A stretch of DNA of 22,294 nucleotides from the NCBI GenBank assembly GCA_004560045.1, contig SFWF01000039.1, forward strand, positions 1-22,294. Reading direction: 5' to 3'. The DNA comes from a bacterium. GTDB taxonomy: Bacteria; Bacillota; Clostridia; Oscillospirales; Acutalibacteraceae. Position 1 is the stretch's first letter. Each line of letters opens with the position of its first letter. The translations under genes were made by a program, and so were the position numbers. Under the pieces are notes generated by a model that worked only from the letters and a program-made list of their open reading frames with translations, had not been told where the DNA came from and ran no database searches. Of this stretch, positions 14,158-21,420 are shown in pieces.

Positions 14158-14409
14158 CAGCCTTCCCTAGCAGGGAAGGGGGACCACGTAGTGGTGGATG
14201 AGTAGAAACCTACTCCGCAAAACAAAACGGGAAAATATCCAAGCTTTACATTATCAAACATAAAACTGCGCTCGGGTCGTTGAGGGGATTCCCCTCATAG
14301 GGGAAATGTCGCGAAGCGACAAAAGGGTCTGGGCGTAAGCCGTACCACCGACCCCTACAAGGATTGCCGAATAGTTTTACGAAATTTGCGATATCTCACG
14401 GTTGCCGTT

Positions 14410-14555
14410 AGAAAATGAAATCATAAAACTTTCGTTTTATAATGAAATCAAATACGTTTCATCCGCCGCAGCGGATTTCATCCCGTTAGGGATTTCATTC
14501 GTTTCCCCCATTGGGGAAACGAATTTAATTGCGACCTTCGGTCGCTCGGCGGCTC
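14410..14555. repeat. Array of small palindromes, family B, array 3
   Basis: Hairpins include ATAAAAC/GTTTTAT-like arms, ATCCGCC/GCGGAT, CCCGTTAGGG, CGTTTCCCC/GGGGAAACG, GCGACC/GGTCGC and GGCGGC/CCGCC. It aligns with 9827-9943 in the same order. It lacks the 16-bp module ACGCAGTGATTTCATC that array 2 has at 9868-9883, so whole hairpins have been gained or lost. Confidence 0.65.
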
Positions 14556-14560
14556 GCCGC

Positions 14561-15109
14561 CTACAGCTCCACAAAGCTTGGGGTGTGGTGAGTCGAGGGG
14601 ATAAATTTATTCATAATATCCTCGGTCTTTATTTTAAGGCTCGAGGAATTGTCGCAGGGGTGACATCCGAAATACTCTCTGCCGAGAAGGTCCTTATCTA
14701 TAACGAGGCGGACCTTAAGTCCTTTATCGAAGAAAAGTCCCAGGACCGAAGCCGAGCCCGGTGTGCAATTTATAAGCTTTTCCATATATTCGGGAGTTGC
14801 GAAGGATAGCCTTGAGCAGCCGAGCTGAGGAGAAAGAAGTTTGGTTTTAAAGGGCTTTTCCCCCGGCATCAAAAGAAGATAAAAATCGGTCTTCTGCGCA
14901 TTGCACAAAAAGAGGTTTTTACAAATTTCCACGTCAAGAGCCTTATTTACCTCAAAAAGGCCCTCAATGGTCCCGATATGCTCGTGGGATACGCGGCTGT
15001 ACCCTATGCCGAGGCCCTCAAGGGCGTCGTAGCAGGCGGTCTCCCTCTCGGAGCAGTTCTCCTTGCGGGTATTGTAAACAGTTTTGTCGGCAAAAAGCGA
15101 ATTTTCCAT
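14561..15109 (-). CDS. PrdX/ProX-type aminoacyl-tRNA editing deacylase
   Basis: The 182-aa protein belongs to the YbaK/ProX fold. Visible hallmarks are Lys64 in KNLFLCNAQ (the conserved functional Lys of the fold), LSFATPEYMEKL, TPGSASVLGL (116-125) and GCHPCDNSSSLKI (148-160, HPxDN type). Family members hydrolyse Ala-tRNA-Pro and similar misacylated tRNAs in trans in the cytoplasm; the exact substrate here is inference. AGGAGAAGG lies directly before the ATG. The gene begins 9 bases after the folate transporter gene ends and must share its transcript, so it too is probably under the THF riboswitch. Confidence 0.87.
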   Translation of the reverse strand: MENSLFADKTVYNTRKENCSERETACYDALEGLGIGYSRVSHEHIGTIEGLFEVNKALDVEICKNLFLCNAQKTDFYLLLMPGEKPFKTKLLSPQLGCSRLSFATPEYMEKLINCTPGSASVLGLFFDKGLKVRLVIDKDLLGREYFGCHPCDNSSSLKIKTEDIMNKFIPSTHHTPSFVEL

Positions 15110-15118
15110 AACCTTCTC

Positions 15119-15649
15119 CTAAAGTAAGGCCTTTTTTAGTGCGGGGGCAATATATTTTTTCGACACAAAGGCCAATATAAGCTCGGGCAGGATAAGAATT
15201 ACCGCCTGCGGTATACGGATGGCAAGCTGAACGAGGTAGGGATTTCCCGTCATACCCGAGATCCAGAACGAATTTATAAGCAGGGTGCAAACAAGCTTTT
15301 CGGTTAGTATAAGGGCCGCCGACAAAGTAAGGTATATCCCGTTGCCTTTAAGCCTTTCGGCCGCAATTCCTATAAAGCCGTAAATTATTCCCGAAAGCAC
15401 GGCCGTCGCGGTAATTCCGAGATGTGGCGGACCGAGGGGGATAAGTATAGCGGCCAAAATATCCCCTAACCCTGCGCAGACGCCGCCCCAAAGGGGGCCG
15501 AACAGCATACCGCAAAGCATTATCGGCACAAAGGAAAAGCCGATTTTTATGTCGGCCGTCATAATACTGCCGAAACGGTTGAGTATGACCGTAAGCGCGG
15601 TTAGCAGGGCGATAACGGTCAGGCGGATGAGTATACGTTTTTTGTTCAT
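15119..15649 (-). CDS. folT: Folate ECF transporter S component
   Basis: The 176-aa membrane protein has about six helices and the FolT look: a basic start (MNKKRILIRL), IGFSFVPIMLCGMLFGP, GDILAAILIPLGPPHLG and a long C-terminal pair of helices. As S component it binds folate and works with the shared ECF energy-coupling module (EcfT with two ATPases) encoded elsewhere. The strongest evidence for folate is the THF riboswitch just upstream (15713-15817). GGAGG lies 7 bases before the ATG. The first gene of a two-gene transcript with the PrdX-like deacylase. Confidence 0.88.
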   Translation of the reverse strand: MNKKRILIRLTVIALLTALTVILNRFGSIMTADIKIGFSFVPIMLCGMLFGPLWGGVCAGLGDILAAILIPLGPPHLGITATAVLSGIIYGFIGIAAERLKGNGIYLTLSAALILTEKLVCTLLINSFWISGMTGNPYLVQLAIRIPQAVILILPELILAFVSKKYIAPALKKALL

Positions 15650-15712
15650 AAAAAATCCTCCTTCCCCGTCTTACAGAAATCGGGCAAGAAGGCATAAAAG
15701 TCTGAAGCCGTA

Positions 15713-15817
15713 CTGTAGCGGGATGCGGAAAAAAGGCCGCCGAGGTCTCCCCCGTTCGTCCGTCGGACAACTCCCCGTCCCGACGGCACTTAAACGCCTT
15801 TTTTCCTACTCTGACAG
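15713..15817 (-). promoter_or_regulatory. Tetrahydrofolate (THF) riboswitch
   Basis: On minus the aptamer reads P1 CTGT/ACAG, then AGAGTAG, a perfect P2 GGAAAAAAGGC/GCCTTTTTTCC, the conserved GTTTAAGTG junction, a P3 arm CCGTCGG/CCGACGG, CGAAC, a GGGGGAGACCTC hairpin and GCATCCCGCTAC, which is the known THF consensus order. Downstream, CCTTCTTGCCCG (15682-15693) can pair with CGGGGAAGG just before the folT start, which would mask the GGAGG site, so control is probably at translation initiation. Confidence 0.88.
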
Positions 15818-15819
15818 AA

Positions 15820-15855
15820 AAAATAGATCATCGGAAAATTCCGATGATCTATTTT
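15820..15855 (-). terminator. Hairpin terminator behind the Gld-like operon
   Basis: Arms 15820-15836 and 15839-15855 are perfect inverted repeats of 17 bp, flanked by A and T runs. It lies 33 bp after the DUF4340 stop codon, the natural place for the operon terminator. It also overlaps the candidate -10 box of folT. Confidence 0.7.
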
Positions 15856-15879
15856 AACATATTTTTTTCGTTTTTACAA
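15851..15879 (-). promoter_or_regulatory. Candidate promoter of folT
   Basis: On minus, TTGTAA (15874-15879), a 17-bp spacer and TAAAAT (15851-15856), just after the DUF4340 stop. The only other room for a promoter would be inside the riboswitch. The overlap with the upstream terminator hairpin makes this tentative. Confidence 0.4.
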
Positions 15880-15887
15880 GTACCTAT

Positions 15888-17639
15888 TTAACGGGAATTA
15901 TAGGTTTTATCGGCGGCAACGTTTTTCGCATATTTCATTATGCGGGTATGCTCCGAGGAAGAAATAAGTCCCATTTTAACCCCGTTGGTCTCGACCTGAT
16001 AGCGGGATTCGCTGACCTTAAAGTATTTAAGCACCGTTGCGGCGCTGCCATCCTTATGAGCTATGGTCATAACGGTAACGGGGGTCAGCTTGGAGGTATC
16101 CTGAACGTCGTAGGACTGCGGCTTTATCTGAATAAGATAGGAATAGTAGTTCTGGAAATTAAGGGTCGTAACCGACTTTCCGTCAACGCGTACTCCGCTT
16201 ATAACGTCGTCGTCGGCCTCCTCGTCATACTTGGTGGAAATATCGAAGGTGACCTTCTCCCCTGCCGACTCGATGGTGATCGAGCTGGTAGAAGCGATGT
16301 CCTCAATAAAGAGAAGCTCGTTGAATATTTCCTTTTTGGTATAGGCGGCGGGGATCAGACTGCTTGCAGGGACCTTCATAATGGTCTTGTTGTCGGCATA
16401 GTAAACGGCGTAGTTTCCGTCCTCCTGAAGGGTTGCTATAAAGGAGCTTTCGACGTCGTTAACGTAAAGCTTAACGCCGAAATCGGGGTCGTCAAGGCCG
16501 TATTTCTTAAGCTCTTCCTTGTCGGTAGAGTAGGAATAACAGCCCGTAGAAGTAATTCCGTAGGAGAAGAGAGATACGATATTACCCATATTATCGTCGT
16601 TGGCAGGACGGGCTACGGGGGAAACGATATGATAGGAATTGAAGATTCTGTCGTGGTCGACCGTCTTTGTAATTATTTCGTAGCGGTCGCCCGGTACCTT
16701 ACCCCAAAGCTCAAGCTTTTCACACATAATAAGCTGACCGTCGGTGAAGTATTCCGAGCTGTAATCCTCCTCTGCGCCAATGGCGGGAATAGACTCGGCA
16801 TTAACGAAATCGGTCTCGACCTTTTCGTAGTGATAAAGGTCGGTAGAACGGACGAAATAAACCTTTTCATCCTTCGAGGTGGTAAGGTATCTTCCGTCGT
16901 CGGCAGGGGATTTTCCGCCTACGATAAGGGAAATATAAACCTCGTCGGAGCCCGGCTTATAAAAATCGACCTTATACTCGGGATTGTCGAAGCCGTAGTC
17001 TCTTCCGTCGTTTTTATCGTCGGAGATCTTCTTTACATAGCCCTGCTCCATAAAGCTGGTTACGGTATTGTCGATGGTAGAGTAGCTTGTAAGGGAGCGG
17101 TCTACGTTTTTAAGGGCCCATTCCTTTTTGGTTACGGTAACCTCGTTTCCGTCGTCGTCGGTAGTCTCCTGCTCATACTGAGCGAGAACAAATTCGAGGG
17201 TATAGTCGGAGCGGTTTAGAACCACCCTGTCCACAAGCACGTTATCGGTTCCGATCACGGGGAATTTCGATACGGTACCGTCGTCGTTTTCGGTCTCGGT
17301 ATATTCGGTAATATTATAGAAGACCGAATCGTCGATCAGCTGAATAAGGGTTATGCCGATCGAATCCCCGTCCTCCTCTTCCTCCTTAACGGGCCAGAGG
17401 ATAACGGTGGTAACGGTGATGGCAATAACGAGCGCGAGAGCCACGACCGAGGTAATTATCGGCTTTAATTTACTTTTTTTCTTAACCTTTTCTCTATGCT
17501 CGGAGGGAGCCGAGAAAATGGTCGACTCCTCGTCGCTTACCTCATAAACTCTCGAGACAAAGCCCTCGGGATTCGAGGGTCTTTTCTCCTCCTTGGTCTC
17601 GCCGTCACCGAAAAGATTTTCCTTGTTTTCGGTGCTCAT
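15888..17639 (-). CDS. DUF4340 membrane protein of a Gld-like ABC system
   Basis: The 583-aa protein has a cytoplasmic, charged N-terminus (1-59), one transmembrane helix (about 60-82) and a large extracytoplasmic part of beta-rich repeats, each with tyrosine- and lysine-containing YGFDNPEYKVDFY or YGLDDPDFGVKLY units (family trait: GLxxPxxxv). DUF4340 proteins are regularly found next to GldG-like proteins; their biochemical role is not known. The start at 17639 was preferred to an in-frame start at 17702 because AAGGAGG lies 8 bases upstream, and the ATGA overlap with the GldG-like stop codon indicates translational coupling. Last gene of the four-gene operon. Confidence 0.85.
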   Translation of the reverse strand: MSTENKENLFGDGETKEEKRPSNPEGFVSRVYEVSDEESTIFSAPSEHREKVKKKSKLKPIITSVVALALVIAITVTTVILWPVKEEEEDGDSIGITLIQLIDDSVFYNITEYTETENDDGTVSKFPVIGTDNVLVDRVVLNRSDYTLEFVLAQYEQETTDDDGNEVTVTKKEWALKNVDRSLTSYSTIDNTVTSFMEQGYVKKISDDKNDGRDYGFDNPEYKVDFYKPGSDEVYISLIVGGKSPADDGRYLTTSKDEKVYFVRSTDLYHYEKVETDFVNAESIPAIGAEEDYSSEYFTDGQLIMCEKLELWGKVPGDRYEIITKTVDHDRIFNSYHIVSPVARPANDDNMGNIVSLFSYGITSTGCYSYSTDKEELKKYGLDDPDFGVKLYVNDVESSFIATLQEDGNYAVYYADNKTIMKVPASSLIPAAYTKKEIFNELLFIEDIASTSSITIESAGEKVTFDISTKYDEEADDDVISGVRVDGKSVTTLNFQNYYSYLIQIKPQSYDVQDTSKLTPVTVMTIAHKDGSAATVLKYFKVSESRYQVETNGVKMGLISSSEHTRIMKYAKNVAADKTYNSR

Positions 17640-19321
17640 CGACGGGCCCTCCTTACGAATACGAAGATTCCTAAGGCCACGAGAAGCAGGGGCAGAGTCC
17701 ACTGGAAGATGTATTTGATCATATTTGCCTCAGACTGATCGATAACACCCATAGCGTCGACCAGACCGTCCATTTCTGCCGAGGTTATGGTCTTGGTGGT
17801 GAAGGTGAAGCCGTCATCGTCGCCGCCTGCCGCCATTTTAGCAACCGCAACGACCGGTTCGAGGTTGTAGGTGTACTGAGCGGTCCAATAGTTGCTTACG
17901 AAATCGTAACCCGAGAAGGCTACAACGTAGCTGGAGCAGTAGATGTTGTCGGCCTTTTCGGTAGCGGGATCGTCGTAGTAGTCGGCGTCCTCGGTAAGGA
18001 GGATACCAATGCTCTGAATAAGCTCCTCAGAGCCGTCGGGCTTCCAGTCGGAGCCGCCGTTGGAAACCTCGGTAGAAACTACGGTATCTCCCCCTGCAGA
18101 AAGGGCGAGGGCGTGGGTCTTACGCTTGCCCTCGGTCTCATAAGCGGCAAAGAGGGGCATATTTCCGCCCGCGATTATAAACTGATTAGCGCTCATTATC
18201 TCGTCGTAGTCGTTTTCTACGCCGTTATTCTCGTTGGCACTAAAGCCGAAGGTATAGTTGTCGCCTGCCATATGGTTAGAGCTGTCGGTCTCGTAAAGAA
18301 GCCGGCGCTCGTAGACAACTCCCCATTCCTCAAGGAAGGTATCGAGGGTCGGGGTGGCGGGAGAGTCGTAGGAGGGCAGGAATATAAGCCCTTTTCCTCT
18401 CTTGCCGCCGTTATAGAGCCATTCGTCGATTATATCAAGCTCGGCGGAGGTGAAATCGGACTTAGGCGAGCCGATAATGATAAGGTCGACCTCCTCGGAG
18501 ATCTCGCTTATAGTCTCGCCCGAGGTAGTCTTAACGTCGAAGTTGTTAAGCTCTAATATCTCGCCGTAGGCGGCCGAAATCGAGGTATCGCAGTGAGGTC
18601 CGATGATAAGGGCCTCCTGAGTATCTAAAGCCGTCGCCTTATAGATGGCCGAGGTAAGCTTGGTCTCTAAGTTGCTTCCGCTTACAAGGTAGGGATAGCC
18701 GTATTCTACTCCGCCGTCGTCGGTGAGGTAATAAATATCCTCAAATTTAATTACCGAATGACGCTCGACCGCAACGTCGTCGACTATCTGCCAGCCCTCG
18801 ACGAGAATATCGCCGTACTTGGGCGCAGAGGCCTCGTATTCCGAAACGATGTCGGCAAAGGAGGGGTCGGAGGGGTCGGCAAAGCGAAGCTCTATCTTAT
18901 CGGAGTAAACCGCATAAAGCTTTAAGAGGTTAAGGGTCTGCTTAAAGTAGTCGCCGTTCTTGTCCTCGAAGCTCTTGAAGTTTGCGCCGTAGTAGGAGGG
19001 GTAATAATATGCCATACCCGACATATTTCCGTTTTCGAAGTCCTCCTCGGGGTTACAAACGGTAACGGTGACCGTGGCCTTAATATCCTTGATAAAATCG
19101 ATATTCTCGGAGCTTAAGGTGTTGGTTCCCTGAAGAGAGATGTCGAGATCGAGGTTGACGCGGTGAGATAAAAGCTCGAAAAAGATGTTTACGGCAACAA
19201 CCACCGCAACGAGTATAGCGGTAATTGCAATAGCGTAGCCGCCGTGCTTCCAGGAGCCCTTGTTTCGGGCGACCTTCTTGGGAGCGGCGGTTTTTTCGGT
19301 GTTTTTCTTAAATAAATTCAT
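17636..19321 (-). CDS. GldG-like auxiliary protein of an ABC system
   Basis: The 561-aa protein has a basic N-terminus, one helix (about 28-50), a large outer domain and a C-terminal helix (IFQWTLPLLLVALGIFVFVRR). The outer part begins LDISLQGTNTLSSENIDFI and contains YEASAPKYGDILVEG and DLIIIGSPKSDFTSAELDII, the usual layout of the ABC_transp_aux/GldG family. In Bacteroidetes GldG works with GldA and GldF in gliding and type IX secretion; in Clostridia the role is unknown. AAAGGAGGGG precedes the ATG. It follows the permease gene by 15 bases and overlaps the DUF4340 gene by 4. Confidence 0.87.
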   Translation of the reverse strand: MNLFKKNTEKTAAPKKVARNKGSWKHGGYAIAITAILVAVVVAVNIFFELLSHRVNLDLDISLQGTNTLSSENIDFIKDIKATVTVTVCNPEEDFENGNMSGMAYYYPSYYGANFKSFEDKNGDYFKQTLNLLKLYAVYSDKIELRFADPSDPSFADIVSEYEASAPKYGDILVEGWQIVDDVAVERHSVIKFEDIYYLTDDGGVEYGYPYLVSGSNLETKLTSAIYKATALDTQEALIIGPHCDTSISAAYGEILELNNFDVKTTSGETISEISEEVDLIIIGSPKSDFTSAELDIIDEWLYNGGKRGKGLIFLPSYDSPATPTLDTFLEEWGVVYERRLLYETDSSNHMAGDNYTFGFSANENNGVENDYDEIMSANQFIIAGGNMPLFAAYETEGKRKTHALALSAGGDTVVSTEVSNGGSDWKPDGSEELIQSIGILLTEDADYYDDPATEKADNIYCSSYVVAFSGYDFVSNYWTAQYTYNLEPVVAVAKMAAGGDDDGFTFTTKTITSAEMDGLVDAMGVIDQSEANMIKYIFQWTLPLLLVALGIFVFVRRARR

Positions 19322-19336
19322 ATACTGCCCCTCCTT

Positions 19337-20044
19337 TTATGCCCATCTGCGGCGCTCTACCATACGTACCGAGGCAAAAACGAAGACGCCCGCGATAGAA
19401 AGTAGATAGATAACGTCGATGATGTGGAATATCGAGCCTGCGAAGGCTTCGAAAAGATTTATAAATGCGACCTTCTCGCAAACGGCTATGACCCAATCGA
19501 GGCCCGTGATGGAGCCCATGCTGGGCAAAGCGAGAAGCAGCACGAAGATTACCATAGTAAGCACGCAGGAGATAACGGGGCTTTCGGTAAGGGAGGATAT
19601 AAACATTCCCATCGCGATAAGAGCGGCACCGATAAGCAGGGCTCCAAGCAGCGCATTAAGGTAGACGAGCCAGTTTATGTCGGCCTTGACCGAGATAACT
19701 ATCTCGAAAAGCAGGGTGGGTGCAAGGGCGAGGCCGTAGATGGCAAAGGCCGAGAAGAATTTACCGAGAACGATGCTTCCGACGCCTACGGGGGCGGTAA
19801 GCAGGGCCTGATCCACCTTCTGACGGCGGTCCTCACTAAGCAGTCGCATGGTGATTACGGGGGTAACGAGAACGACGGCTAAAACGAAGAGGAAGGAGGG
19901 AAAAATGTACTCAACGTGGGGAGAAGCGGCGCCGTAGAGGGCCGAAAAGTACATTCCCTCGAAGAAATAGAAAACTGCAAGATAAATATATCCCAGCGGA
20001 GAGGTAAAATAGGCTTTGAATTCTCTTTTAAATATGGCGGTCAT
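19337..20044 (-). CDS. ABC-2 type permease (GldF-like)
   Basis: The 235-aa integral membrane protein has six helices. MTAIFKREFKAYFTSPLGYIYL is typical of the GldF/NosY start, followed by VTPVITMRLLSEDRRQKVDQ (the coupling-loop region) and LLTAPVGVGSIVLGKF, and a C-terminal VFASVRMVERRRW. It should form the membrane channel or force-transducing part of the ABC system with the ATPase upstream. Its ATG overlaps the stop of the ATPase gene by one base (TAATG), so the two are translated in a coupled way. Confidence 0.88.
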   Translation of the reverse strand: MTAIFKREFKAYFTSPLGYIYLAVFYFFEGMYFSALYGAASPHVEYIFPSFLFVLAVVLVTPVITMRLLSEDRRQKVDQALLTAPVGVGSIVLGKFFSAFAIYGLALAPTLLFEIVISVKADINWLVYLNALLGALLIGAALIAMGMFISSLTESPVISCVLTMVIFVLLLALPSMGSITGLDWVIAVCEKVAFINLFEAFAGSIFHIIDVIYLLSIAGVFVFASVRMVERRRWA

Positions 20045-21129
20045 TATTTTTCCTCCTCGCTTTCGTATTCTTTTTCGCTTTCGGTCTCGGCGCCGATAAC
20101 GGCTTCATCCGAGTCGAGATCAAGCTTTATCTTATTTGCGGCAGGGGTCTCTGCCTCTTCTTCCCTTGCGGCGTCACCGAGAAGACTGCGTCCGTTGTCG
20201 GCGGCGTCGGTGAGGCGGAGGAATATCTGCTCAAGGGTCATCTCGTTGGAGCGGAGGGAAAGCAGGGTTTTCTTACGCTCGGCAAGGCGGGTCGAAACGG
20301 CGGCGCGGATATCGTTTCCGGGCTTGGGCTCAATTACGAAATCGCAGGATCCCTCTTCCTTTGAGCCGAGGCTGCTTACCCTTTCTATTCCGGGGATAGA
20401 ATTCAGTATCTTATAGGTCTCTGCCTCGCTTCCCATAACGCGAAGGGCAAGCGAATGATCGTTCGAGAGCTTTTTCGAAAGGTTGTCGGGGGTATCGTCG
20501 GCGATTATGTGACCGCGGTTGATAATAATGATACGCTCGCAGACCTCCTGAATTTCAGAGAGGATGTGGGAGGAAAGAATAACGGTATGATTCTTTCCCA
20601 GACGGGCGATAAGGTTTCTTATCTCGATTATCTGCTTGGGGTCGAGACCAACGGTAGGCTCGTCCAAAATAAGCAGGTCGGGGTTTCCGATAAGGGCCTG
20701 CGCGATACCGACACGCTGACGGTAACCTTTAGAAAGGTTCTTGATAAGGCGCTCGAAAACGTTGTCGATTTTAACGAGGCGACAGATCTCCTCGATATGG
20801 GGCTTTTTCGGGAATTTAACCTTTTTAAGGTCGTACATAAAGTAGAGATATTCCTTAACCGTCATATCGGTATAAAGAGGGGGTATTTCGGGCAGATAGC
20901 CGATGCGCTTCTTGGCCTCCTCGGGGTTTTTCATAATGTCGAATCCGTCGATGGAAACGTGACCCGCCGTAAGGGAAAGGTAGCCGGTCATAATGTTCAT
21001 AATGGTACTCTTACCCGCACCGTTGGGTCCCAAAAAGCCGACGATCTCGCCCTTTTGAATGCTGAAATTGGCATTGTCGACGGCAAGATGCTTTCCGTAT
21101 CTCTTTGAGAGGGAGGATACTTCGATCAT
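20044..21129 (-). CDS. ABC transporter ATPase (GldA-like)
   Basis: The 361-aa cytoplasmic ATPase has Walker A GPNGAGKST (34-42), signature LSKGYRQR (132-139), Walker B LLILDEP (152-158) and the switch His188 in LSSHIL. A C-terminal extension of about 130 residues follows the core, with a DUF4162-like part and then a strongly acidic tail (EAVIGAETESEKEYESEEEK) not needed for catalysis. It should power the permease encoded next. AAGGAG lies 7 bases before the ATG. First gene of the four-gene operon; the full set ATPase-permease-GldG-DUF4340 points to a Gld-type system of unknown substrate. Confidence 0.9.
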   Translation of the reverse strand: MIEVSSLSKRYGKHLAVDNANFSIQKGEIVGFLGPNGAGKSTIMNIMTGYLSLTAGHVSIDGFDIMKNPEEAKKRIGYLPEIPPLYTDMTVKEYLYFMYDLKKVKFPKKPHIEEICRLVKIDNVFERLIKNLSKGYRQRVGIAQALIGNPDLLILDEPTVGLDPKQIIEIRNLIARLGKNHTVILSSHILSEIQEVCERIIIINRGHIIADDTPDNLSKKLSNDHSLALRVMGSEAETYKILNSIPGIERVSSLGSKEEGSCDFVIEPKPGNDIRAAVSTRLAERKKTLLSLRSNEMTLEQIFLRLTDAADNGRSLLGDAAREEEAETPAANKIKLDLDSDEAVIGAETESEKEYESEEEK

Positions 21130-21420
21130 AAAGACTTCTCCTTAAAAATAATTTATCAAATGAGAGTTATCCGTATACAAATTACCACACAAATTTAAGT
21201 AATTTGTAAACAGAAATTAAACAATGATATACCTTATTATTATAATATAAAACCCCATAAAAAGCAAGATGTATTTGGCGGCCTTCGGTCACAGATTTGT
21301 AGATAAATCAATGATAGGTAACACTTTTCTCAAAAAAATAAGATGAAAGTGTATTTTGAAAGAATTTGTTGTGTTGTGAGGAGCCGCAGGCGACGAATAA
21401 TACAACAAATTCGGCGCTAA
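21130..21420. other. AT-rich spacer between the ABC operon and the transposase
   Basis: There is no gene. It must hold the ABC operon promoter; TTTACA with GGTAAT about 18 bp downstream on minus is the best I see, and it is weak. From about 21270 the sequence changes character and is probably part of the insertion element: a 7-bp inverted pair ACACTTT/AAAGTGT (21321-21327, 21346-21352) and a hairpin at 21362-21412. Confidence 0.5.
21362..21412. other. Stem-loop just behind the transposase
   Basis: Arms GAATTTGTTGT (21362-21372) and ACAACAAATTC (21402-21412) are perfect 11-bp inverted repeats around a 29-base GC-richer loop. It ends 8 bp from the transposase stop codon. It could be a terminator or a structure belonging to the element end. 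Confidence 0.55.

Larger units (their letters stand above)
13976..14560. other. Long non-coding spacer filled with repeats
   Basis: I see no gene in this 585-bp stretch. In order it holds a tandem CAGTGGT run (13984-13998), family A copy 2 (14039-14157), a family C hairpin (14149-14192), a unique-looking part with TCGCGAAGCGA and GGGGAATC palindromes (14194-14400), and a family B hairpin array (14410-14555). Confidence 0.65.

Noticed and set aside
15948..17219. Plus-strand frame of 423 codons
   Set aside because: It lies fully antisense to the DUF4340 gene, which fits its operon by overlap and family. The plus frame has no start signal.
17640..17702. Upstream start of the DUF4340 protein at 17702
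   Set aside because: The ATG at 17639 has AAGGAGG upstream and an ATGA overlap with the GldG-like gene. The longer version only adds residues antisense-like in character within the GldG coding region.
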